From positions 1-35,797 of IMG/VR virus record IMGVR_UViG_3300032069_000029: DNA of 35,797 nucleotides, one strand, 5' to 3'. This DNA is from a virus. Below the pieces are notes generated by a model. It saw nothing but the letters and a program-made list of their open reading frames with translations. It was not told the DNA's origin and did not search any database. The stretch's first letter is position 1. Every line of letters begins with the position of its first letter. A program made the translations under genes and the position numbers. This document shows positions 23,656-30,088 of this stretch, in pieces.

Positions 23656-24497
23656 TGGGTGAAGAGCTAAGCGGGATTAGAACTATAATACGAAGCATCC
23701 TTCGTGATGAGTTCTCTTCCGTTGATGTGGATATGGACTGGTCAGATGAGGAGTTGGATACCTGTATATTACAGTGCCTTAGAGGAATCTCCAGGCGTTC
23801 ACCCAAGAAGGTCATTGAGGTTAAGACAACTCTGGCAAACTCTAAGATACTGGACATCAGCGATATTGACGATCTGCTCTACATAGACAAGTTGGAATAC
23901 CCAGTAGGCAGCGACCCCAGAGACTTCTGCAATGCTATCGAGATTGATAGGGAAACGATTGAGATAGATACTGGTACAACTCCTAGTGCTGGTGGCTCCG
24001 GGACTCTTACTGGCACGGTTACTTTTGCTGCTAGTAGTGCTTCAGTTACTGGTGCGGGCACAAACTTTACTGGCGTGCTTAAGACAAATTACCACATTAA
24101 GCCGTCTGGTGGAACGAGATGGTATCGGATTTATTCAATAGAAGGCGATACAGCTTTAACATTGGCCGAACCATGCCGAAGTACCGATGCCGGTGCTGAT
24201 ACCATAAACCTGACGCAGTATTGTTATGAGGCAGTGTATCTCTATTGTGCCAAATTACATACCCTAACGGAGACCGAATCAACTTTAAGACCACAAGAAG
24301 AAGAGGTTTTAATTTATGGCTCAACTGGCCAAGCTGCCTTATCGAAGGTGCGGAGCTATATCAATAAAGTACCGACAGGTGGGGCTACAACAGTTAACCA
24401 TTTGAATGATTGGGGCATAACACAGTTGACTCTTTACCAGAATAAATTAAATGAGATTTCCATACCAAGAACAAAGAGGCGTTATTCAAAAGACTAA
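23655..24497 (+). CDS. Head-tail adaptor-like protein with inserted beta domain
   Basis: A 280-residue protein; ATG overlaps the previous stop (TAATG). Residues 1-100 are helical (IRTIIRSILRDEF, SDEELDTCILQCL), as in gp6/gp15-like adaptor proteins that dock below the portal. Residues about 112-185 are a Gly/Thr/Ser-rich beta domain (LTGTVTFAASSASVTGAGTN, then WYRIYSIEGDTALTLAEP), an insertion seen in many such proteins. The helical part resumes near 190. Position after the capsid block supports the adaptor role. Confidence 0.6.
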   Translation: MGEELSGIRTIIRSILRDEFSSVDVDMDWSDEELDTCILQCLRGISRRSPKKVIEVKTTLANSKILDISDIDDLLYIDKLEYPVGSDPRDFCNAIEIDRETIEIDTGTTPSAGGSGTLTGTVTFAASSASVTGAGTNFTGVLKTNYHIKPSGGTRWYRIYSIEGDTALTLAEPCRSTDAGADTINLTQYCYEAVYLYCAKLHTLTETESTLRPQEEEVLIYGSTGQAALSKVRSYINKVPTGGATTVNHLNDWGITQLTLYQNKLNEISIPRTKRRYSKD

Positions 24498-24514
24498 ATA
24501 AAAAGGAGGGCGAA

Positions 24515-24691
24515 ATGAAACTAAAGCTAAAGGACGACAGGGTATTCAAGAACACTGTTGACGGCGTATATGTCGAAATTGGCGGAGAACCCGTAGAGGT
24601 CGATAATAAAGTCGGACAATATCTGCTTGACAACTTCCCCGACAAGCTGGAATCGGTCTCTGTAAAAGAAAAGATGCGAAAGGAGGTATAA
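24515..24691 (+). CDS. Small beta-rich structural-operon protein
   Basis: A 58-residue protein starting at ATG 24515 after AAAAAGGAGGGCGAA. It alternates short strands with turns (KLKLKDDRVFKNTVDGVYVE) and ends in a charged helix. Its last codons contain the ribosome binding site (AAAGGAGGT) of the next gene. Function unknown. Confidence 0.6.
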   Translation: MKLKLKDDRVFKNTVDGVYVEIGGEPVEVDNKVGQYLLDNFPDKLESVSVKEKMRKEV

Positions 24692-24693
24692 AG

Positions 24694-25263
24694 ATGAATA
24701 TTGGAGGAACAATGGGAATGAAGTCCCTACTCACAGCAAGGCTGTTTGAGCCAATAGACAAGTCATTAAGCATTGACTTCCTGGAAGCTCATCCAGTTAC
24801 TACTCATCCTGAATTGTATAGAGAAGTCATGGAGAAACCATTTTGGGGGTTGTTCGGTAGACTAAGGCCAGTAGTAAGAACAAGCACAAGAGTGGTTACT
24901 ACTGCTTTTGCTGAGTTTCTGGCTGCCGCTCTCATCCCTACTGTACCTGGTTCATTTGATGACTTCAAATATCATGACTCAGGAACTGGCACAACTGCTG
25001 AAGCTAGTAGTGATGTTGGGTTGGGAACGCCTTGGGGTGGTGCTCGTTCTACTGGTACTCAGATACAAGGTTCAACTGCTGTAAAGTATAAGTCGGTAGC
25101 AACCACTACTTACACTGGTACTTTTGCCATTACCGAGCATGGCTTGTTTAACGCAGCTACTGGTGTTACCTTGATGGATAGGAGTGTGTTTGCAGCAATA
25201 AACGTGGTAAATGGAAACCAAATAGAATTCACTTATGAGCTAACCGTAGCTGCTGGCGGATAA
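24694..25263 (+). CDS. Virion structural protein, probably tail or neck
   Basis: A 189-residue protein led by AAAGGAGGTATAAAG. Residues 1-75 are mixed. Residues about 85-189 are a Thr/Gly/Ser-rich beta domain with the conserved run FAITEHGLFNAATGVTLMDR (about 147-166), which recurs in tail/neck structural proteins of many phages. It ends in TYELTVAAGG. Structural role is likely; exact position in the virion is not known. Confidence 0.65.
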   Translation: MNIGGTMGMKSLLTARLFEPIDKSLSIDFLEAHPVTTHPELYREVMEKPFWGLFGRLRPVVRTSTRVVTTAFAEFLAAALIPTVPGSFDDFKYHDSGTGTTAEASSDVGLGTPWGGARSTGTQIQGSTAVKYKSVATTTYTGTFAITEHGLFNAATGVTLMDRSVFAAINVVNGNQIEFTYELTVAAGG

Positions 25264-25289
25264 GGAGTAAAGGACTTCGAAATGTATTA

Positions 25290-25324
25290 AGTGGGCAGGC
25301 TGGAGTCTATCTGGTCTGCCCACT
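25290..25324 (+). terminator. 9-bp perfect hairpin between tail genes (possible attenuator)
   Basis: AGTGGGCAG (25290-25298) pairs perfectly with CTGCCCACT (25316-25324) around a 17-base loop. No T-run follows, so an mRNA-stability or translation-tuning hairpin is as likely as termination. The ribosome binding site of the next gene starts right after it. Confidence 0.45.
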
Positions 25325-25338
25325 GAGGTATTGTTGCA

Positions 25339-26397
25339 ATGTCTATTCTTTACGAATACTATAACACTGGTGACGATAACTATGCCCACTGTTACGGGGT
25401 ATACTGGGAAGCCCAGATTTTCTATCCAGTGGCGGCCCATACAATCACCAGTGTAAAGCTAAAACTCTATAAAGCGGGAAACCCAGGGACGGTAACTGTT
25501 GGTATTAGAGACGTGTATGTCGCAGGTAGTTACCCCATTGCTCCTGATTTATGTTCTGGCACCATAGATGGCAATACCCTTACAACTGACACGGCCGGAG
25601 CTTGGTATGAGATAACGCTAGGTGCTGGCTATAACCTAGCTGCTTCTACATCATACGCTATTGTGCTGAGGGCTACAGGTGGAGATGTTGATAACCATAT
25701 CCACTGGCGTCTCGATTCTACCAGCCCTACTTACACCAATGGTTGGCGGTTATATTCTGAAGATAGTGGCAGTACTTGGACGACTGTTGGAACCCAAGAC
25801 TATATGTTTGAAGAGTGGGGTGTTTATACGCAATACAAATCCTTAGGGGGCACTCTTAACTTATCAGGTGTTGTTGGTAGAAAATCAATCCTGACTCTTG
25901 CTGGCGTTTTAACTAGTTCAGGAGTAGTAACCACTATTTACCGCCAGTTTAAGTCTCTGGCAGGAACTCTTAACTTGTCGGGTATGGTATCAACCTTATT
26001 TAGATATACTAAGACTTTAGCTGGAACCCTGACATCATCTGGCACTTTAGGTATTAAAGTTAAGAAGGGCCTGGAAGGAACTTTAACCTCCAGTGGTACC
26101 TTGGGTAGAAAAGTAATGAAATCTCTGGCGGGCACGCTGTCATTAGCGGGCAGTTTAGGAATTAAGGTTAAGAAGGCTCTAGCTGGAACCCTTAACTTAT
26201 CAGGCATTCTTGGTAGGAAGATATACAAATCGCTATCTGGCGCGCTCAGCTTTATTGGCACTCTTATTGGGAAGTACTGGTCGAAGGAAGAGATGGTGCT
26301 ACATCTCAGCGATAGTAGTGGTAATATGACTCTTGTACTTGAAGATTCTGCTGGTAATATGACCATGATACTTTCCGAAGAAGGAGGTGGAGATTGA
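25339..26397 (+). CDS. Tail-associated beta protein with 18-residue tandem repeats
   Basis: A 352-residue protein. Residues 1-165 resemble a beta-sandwich/carbohydrate-binding-like module (ITSVKLKLYKAGNPGTVTVG, then AGAWYEITLGAGYNL and SYAIVLRATGG). Residues 167-314 contain eight repeats of the form KSLAGTLNLSGxLGRKxx, spaced 18 residues (two at 20). The C-terminus has a shorter repeat (DSSGNMTLVLEDSAGNMTMIL). Repeats like this suggest an extended beta-solenoid or fibre shaft. It starts after GAGGTATTGTTGCA. Likely part of tail or fibre; receptor binding is an inference. Confidence 0.65.
   Translation: MSILYEYYNTGDDNYAHCYGVYWEAQIFYPVAAHTITSVKLKLYKAGNPGTVTVGIRDVYVAGSYPIAPDLCSGTIDGNTLTTDTAGAWYEITLGAGYNLAASTSYAIVLRATGGDVDNHIHWRLDSTSPTYTNGWRLYSEDSGSTWTTVGTQDYMFEEWGVYTQYKSLGGTLNLSGVVGRKSILTLAGVLTSSGVVTTIYRQFKSLAGTLNLSGMVSTLFRYTKTLAGTLTSSGTLGIKVKKGLEGTLTSSGTLGRKVMKSLAGTLSLAGSLGIKVKKALAGTLNLSGILGRKIYKSLSGALSFIGTLIGKYWSKEEMVLHLSDSSGNMTLVLEDSAGNMTMILSEEGGGD
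25837..26280 (+). repeat. Eight-unit 54-bp protein-coding repeat array
   Basis: The units encode the KSLAGTLNLSG repeat. They begin at residues 167, 185, 205, 225, 243, 261, 279 and 297, i.e. spaced 54 bp with two 60-bp steps. DNA copies have drifted, but the protein pattern is tightly kept. Confidence 0.8.
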
Positions 26398-26675
26398 ACA
26401 AGTATCGTATCGGCGAAACTGTAACCTGTAAATCTGTTGTGCTGAGGTCTGGCGCTGTCTGTGACCCTGCAACCAGTGTGCTTATCTATGTCTACATCGA
26501 GGGGACTACTGCCCCCTTGGTGAATGGTGTGGCTATGACTAAAGAAGATGTTGGGGTATATACGTATGACTTTCAGACTGCTGCCCAGGCTGCTGGCAAG
26601 TATCGTTGGACTGTTAAAGCTACGGATGACGTAAAGATAGCAATTAAAGATAGAATGTTCCGGGTGGTTTCATAG
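26394..26675 (+). CDS. Small Ig-like/BppU-like tail protein
   Basis: A 93-residue all-beta protein. It starts at TTG 26394, overlapping the previous stop (TTGA), with GAAGGAGGTGGAGA immediately upstream. Strands alternate through TSVLIYVYIEG, VGVYTYDFQT, GKYRWTVKATDD and DRMFRVVS, an Ig-like/BppU-N-like pattern common in tail-tip and receptor-binding assemblies. It carries an unusual but well-supported TTG start. Confidence 0.65.
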   Translation: MNKYRIGETVTCKSVVLRSGAVCDPATSVLIYVYIEGTTAPLVNGVAMTKEDVGVYTYDFQTAAQAAGKYRWTVKATDDVKIAIKDRMFRVVS

Positions 26676-26685
26676 GAGTAGGCAA

Positions 26686-27765
26686 ATTAGAACTCTAACT
26701 TCAACATTATCCAATGCCCAAAAGCAAGGGCTTTTAACTCCAAGGCCCAAACTGGTGCTATCAAAAGCTGGCGAAAGCGATGTTACCTATACTGAAGACC
26801 GTATTTTATCCATTAACTACAAAGAACAACCCTATAAATTTAATGCTAAAGTAGTGTTAGATAACAGCGATGGAGCATTAACAACCCTTGATTTCAGGGG
26901 CTGGGCAGCAACTTTATACTGGGGTTTAGCCAGTAAAGTAGGAAATGAATACTCACAAGTTGCCCCGCTCAAAGTAACCTGGCAACAATTGGATTCTTCT
27001 CCTGGCAATCTTACCTGTGAGCTTACGCTTTTAGGTATTCCCGACTTATTGGACTTAGATGAGGCAAATGACGACTATCTTCCTGAAATTACCGATACCA
27101 AAACCGTTAAGACCCTAATTCGTGAGATTGCTGGCGATACTGGTGTAACCTTCCTGGCTTGTTATAACCACTGTCAGGCTTACGATGTAGTCTTTGACAG
27201 TGAAGACAGTTTAATTGGCACTTATACCCCCAGGAATGCCTTCAAAATTTTTAATGGCGGGTCGAGATTAGGAGCGATGCAACGGCTGCTTGGCTATACC
27301 AAATGTGGTATGTTCCCAAAGAGCGATGGGAAGCTACACATCATGCAACCTACTATCTCTGGAACTACTTATGATTATGAATACTCTTTGAAAGACCCTG
27401 ATATTAAACACGCTTTTTTCTCAAAAGCATATCGCAAAACCCTTGTTCTACCTAACCACGTTACAGTAAAAAGCCTGAAGGATGATGCCGTTCAATATTC
27501 TGGCACTGCCACCTCGGCAGCTTCTTACGCTTTATTGCCAAAGCATGCATACTATAGAACAAGCTTAACAAGCAACGCTCTGGCAACAAGCATAGCAGAG
27601 GCAATCATTGCTAACTTAGAGCTTAATGCCGAGATGGGTTCTTTTACTTGTCCTATGAATGTGGGGCAAGAGATTTATGACTTTGTAAAGGTAACCGATG
27701 AACGGAGTGGCGATTCTAAAACTGGCAATATTGGTAGTATAATACGTAAGTATTCATCGGATTAA
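26686..27765 (+). CDS. Tail structural/hub-like protein with a probable ATT start codon
   Basis: The frame is open far upstream, but the only canonical start (GTG 26755) lacks a ribosome binding site and would lose conserved residues. AGGAG at 26674-26678 lies 7 bases before ATT 26686, from which the product begins (M)RTLTSTLSNAQKQGLLTP, the typical opening of a family of phage tail proteins. Length is then 359 residues. The rest is beta-rich with PRNAFKIFNGGSRLGAMQRL near 180-200 and a C-terminal IYDFVKVTDERSGDSKTGNI segment, a pattern like baseplate-hub proteins. ATT starts are rare (infC is the known case). Confidence 0.6.
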   Translation: MRTLTSTLSNAQKQGLLTPRPKLVLSKAGESDVTYTEDRILSINYKEQPYKFNAKVVLDNSDGALTTLDFRGWAATLYWGLASKVGNEYSQVAPLKVTWQQLDSSPGNLTCELTLLGIPDLLDLDEANDDYLPEITDTKTVKTLIREIAGDTGVTFLACYNHCQAYDVVFDSEDSLIGTYTPRNAFKIFNGGSRLGAMQRLLGYTKCGMFPKSDGKLHIMQPTISGTTYDYEYSLKDPDIKHAFFSKAYRKTLVLPNHVTVKSLKDDAVQYSGTATSAASYALLPKHAYYRTSLTSNALATSIAEAIIANLELNAEMGSFTCPMNVGQEIYDFVKVTDERSGDSKTGNIGSIIRKYSSD

Positions 27766-27774
27766 AGGAGAGAA

Positions 27775-27813
27775 ATGCCAGAAACAGGGGAATTTGAGAG
27801 GATTAGAATATGA
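27775..27813 (+). CDS. 12-codon leader peptide ORF before the tail fibre gene
   Basis: ATG at 27775 follows a strong AAAGGAGAGAA leader and encodes MPETGEFERIRI. Its TGA overlaps the fibre start (ATGA), so ribosomes would be handed on. The strong site belongs to the leader, not to the fibre gene. A frameshift in the assembly could instead have split a longer fibre N-terminus. Confidence 0.4.
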   Translation: MPETGEFERIRI

Positions 27814-29012
27814 CAAAAAAATATGAGATGCAATGCAGCTTCGGTGACCCTCCCATAATCGAGTATGCAAAAGACCTTAATCAGGATATTGAATTAGTTA
27901 AACAACGTAGTGAGATACATATAGGAAGTATCGTTTTCACGCCTATTGACTATGATGATATTATAGATGGGAAACAGTATCACGGCGTCAAGGATGCTCA
28001 AATAGATGCCAGTGGTTTGATATTTCTTGATAGTATTCCTGATACGGGTGGGACTTATGGTAAGGTCAAGAAATCAATGTTAAACGCTGAAGGCTTGGTG
28101 CTGTACGATGAAACTGTTGATGGAACGTCATATAAGAAAGTAGCTGCTACTGACGTTAGTGCTGGGCACATTAAGCTTTATTCTGGAACCGTAAAAAGTG
28201 GTGAATGGTATAACGAGAGTGGCGTGGAGATAGATACTACACACGGCATAAATATCTACGGCGCTGACATGGCTTTGACTACCCGTGCTACTAAGACAGG
28301 GACGATTCAATGTTATGTGGGGGCGGATGGTCTGATTTATGCAGGTGCGGGTTATGTTAGTTTGGGGGCTGCTGGTGTTCTTGTGGATGCTTCTGGTGGT
28401 TCTTCTGGCAGATATGGGTTGAAATATGGAGCGACATATACTGGCAGGTATATTACTGTGACAAGTACGGGTGCTCTATATTTTTACAATGGGAGCAATT
28501 CTCTTTGGTTTGGCGGAGCCTTTGATTACCAATTTTATCCTGATAGTGCGGGCTATACAGATTTAGGTACATCTTCCCTTTATTTTGATAGAGTCTATTA
28601 TAAAACACTTTATGATCAAGGTTGTCCTGTCCCCACATTCAAAAATAGTATAGATATTATCAAAGGAATCAAAACCAAGAAACGTCAAGTTACTATAGAG
28701 GGTGCCATTAAAGAAGGTTTTGGTAAGACTGGTATTGAAAAAGTAAAAACCAAGAAGGGTGAAATAGAGGAAATAGACCTTACTTCTTTACCAGATGAAC
28801 TTCTACTAAAACCAACAACAAAAGATTTTGAGGATGCCGAAAGACATTATCAAGAGTCAAATCGGGTGACAAGGGAAAATAATGGAGACCTTTCTAAGGT
28901 AGAAAAAAGAGAACCGAAGGTGGGTATCAATATAACTGATTTAATCTGGACTTTGGTTAAAGCTAACCAAGAATTAACGGAAAGATTAGAGAAACTGGAG
29001 GCTAAGAAATGA
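27810..29012 (+). CDS. Tail fibre/receptor-binding protein with C-terminal chaperone-like domain
   Basis: A 400-residue protein. The N-terminus (1-50) is probably a virion-attachment segment. Residues about 55-260 are Gly/Ser/Thr/Tyr-rich beta repeats (GLIFLDSIPDTGGTYG, GLVLYDETVDGTSYKK). LGTSSLYFDRVYYKTLYD (about 252-269) resembles the knot before S74-type intramolecular chaperone domains. The C-terminus carries a long helix ending LVKANQELTERLEKLEAKK, as in trimeric fibre chaperones. Autocleavage residues cannot be confirmed. It is the last large gene of the late operon. Confidence 0.75.
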   Translation: MTKKYEMQCSFGDPPIIEYAKDLNQDIELVKQRSEIHIGSIVFTPIDYDDIIDGKQYHGVKDAQIDASGLIFLDSIPDTGGTYGKVKKSMLNAEGLVLYDETVDGTSYKKVAATDVSAGHIKLYSGTVKSGEWYNESGVEIDTTHGINIYGADMALTTRATKTGTIQCYVGADGLIYAGAGYVSLGAAGVLVDASGGSSGRYGLKYGATYTGRYITVTSTGALYFYNGSNSLWFGGAFDYQFYPDSAGYTDLGTSSLYFDRVYYKTLYDQGCPVPTFKNSIDIIKGIKTKKRQVTIEGAIKEGFGKTGIEKVKTKKGEIEEIDLTSLPDELLLKPTTKDFEDAERHYQESNRVTRENNGDLSKVEKREPKVGINITDLIWTLVKANQELTERLEKLEAKK

Positions 29013-29170
29013 CACTTCAAGAAGAACTCGAAAGGGCACAACAGGAACAACAAAAAATAGTTGCCAGAATAAACAGTCTCGATAGGGAGCGTCAGGAACT
29101 TCTCCAGGAAGCACTCAGGATAGATGGCGATATAAGAACACTAACTCGTCTGGCAAAAAAGAAGGAGTAA
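29009..29170 (+). CDS. Small coiled-coil protein at the end of the late operon
   Basis: A 53-residue protein starting at ATG 29009, overlapping the fibre stop, with CTGGAGGCTAAGAA upstream. Nearly the whole product is one coiled coil (EELERAQQEQQKIVARINSL, DRERQELLQEALRI). Its position after the fibre gene would suit a fibre-assembly helper, but nothing proves it. Confidence 0.65.
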   Translation: MTLQEELERAQQEQQKIVARINSLDRERQELLQEALRIDGDIRTLTRLAKKKE

Positions 29171-29175
29171 GTGCT

Positions 29176-29209
29176 CTATAATTCTTGTAAAATGCCCTCC
29201 TAATTATAG
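29176..29209. terminator. Inverted repeat at the convergence of the two late units
   Basis: CTATAATT (29176-29183) and AATTATAG (29202-29209) form a perfect 8-bp stem with an 18-base loop, 5 bp after the last rightward gene. There is no T-run, so termination here is a guess based on position. The rest of the 100-bp convergent gap shows no gene. Confidence 0.35.
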
Positions 29210-29270
29210 TCCCTGCCCAATCCCTCATAAAAATTGCTAGACCCCCTTAAAACAGGCTTGTAGGGCGAAA

Positions 29271-29492
29271 TTAGCCTATTCCTGCCGGGCAAAGTTCCCT
29301 AGCTCCTAAAGAAATGGGTTCGGTTTCATGGATAACCTCAATAATAAGTTTATCCTGATAGCGGGTTAGTTTGACTAGTTTGCCTTCGAAGTCTTCAATG
29401 CCGATAGAAACGCCATGACCTGTAGTAAGTCGGATTAGCCATAGAAAATCATCATTTTCCAGGATGCCAGTAATTTCAGTTCTATTTCTCAT
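29271..29492 (-). CDS. Small protein of unknown function
   Basis: A 73-residue protein with a strong TTAAGGAGGAGACA leader. Predicted as a compact beta-rich fold (WLIRLTTGHGVSIGIEDFEG, then KLIIEVIHETEP). It is the last gene of the leftward late unit, just downstream of the RusA gene. No family recognised. Confidence 0.65.
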   Translation of the reverse strand: MRNRTEITGILENDDFLWLIRLTTGHGVSIGIEDFEGKLVKLTRYQDKLIIEVIHETEPISLGARELCPAGIG

Positions 29493-29502
29493 TGTCTCCT
29501 CC

Positions 29503-29892
29503 TTAAACTTCTGTAATTGTTATATCTATATGCGGTGGATTGCCGTAATACTTATTTGCAGTCAACGTTATTATCTGGCTATCATCCTCAAAAGCAAACT
29601 TATTCAGCGCATCAAGACAGGTTTTGATTAAATTGTCAATATCGGGACGCCTGACTGGTTCAGTAATCTTCTTTGGTAATGACCCAGGGCGTTTTAAGTA
29701 AAAGTCTAACATTAACTGAACTGGCTTGCCCTTACCTATTGGCTTTATACCCTGTTCTATTAGACAGGTTCGTATGAATTGCTCCGCATTAACAGTTTTT
29801 GAAGGCGTAAAACTCATATACTTATCGCCACGCAAGAATGTTCTGGCTCTGGCTTTCGGTGTTGGCTCGTATGGTATTGTTAGCTTAAACAT
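29503..29892 (-). CDS. rusA: RusA-type Holliday junction resolvase
   Basis: A 129-residue protein with family-typical length. The signature is RRPDIDNLIKTCLDAL (81-96) followed by EDDSQI (102-107). The aspartates D84, D86 and D103/D104 match the metal-binding acidic residues of RusA. The enzyme cuts four-way DNA junctions as a dimer and would resolve recombination or replication intermediates before packaging. It overlaps the upstream zinc protein gene by 8 bp. No residue seems missing. Confidence 0.9.
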   Translation of the reverse strand: MFKLTIPYEPTPKARARTFLRGDKYMSFTPSKTVNAEQFIRTCLIEQGIKPIGKGKPVQLMLDFYLKRPGSLPKKITEPVRRPDIDNLIKTCLDALNKFAFEDDSQIITLTANKYYGNPPHIDITITEV

Positions 29893-30085
29893 TTCTCTTT
29901 ACCTCTCGGTTAATCTCCTCAGCCTCTTTCCTGGTGTGACCTAATATAACCAGATTTTTTATACCAATCTGACTATCACAGGACCCACAGACTGGTATCC
30001 ACTCTCCTGTCTTTGTTTTTCGGTCTAATTTTCTTATCTCGAATCTGGCGACCCGACCACAGTGACATTGCCTTATTTCACTCAT
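29885..30085 (-). CDS. Small zinc-ribbon-like protein
   Basis: A 66-residue basic protein with C-x-C (CHCG, residues 7-10) and C-x2-C (CGSC, 33-36) pairs that could hold one zinc. The C-terminal helix is charged (TRKEAEEINREVKRN). The leader is GAAGGATAACGA. It sits between the metallophosphoesterase and RusA, so a DNA-processing accessory role is plausible. Confidence 0.65.
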   Translation of the reverse strand: MSEIRQCHCGRVARFEIRKLDRKTKTGEWIPVCGSCDSQIGIKNLVILGHTRKEAEEINREVKRNV

Positions 30086-30088
30086 TCG

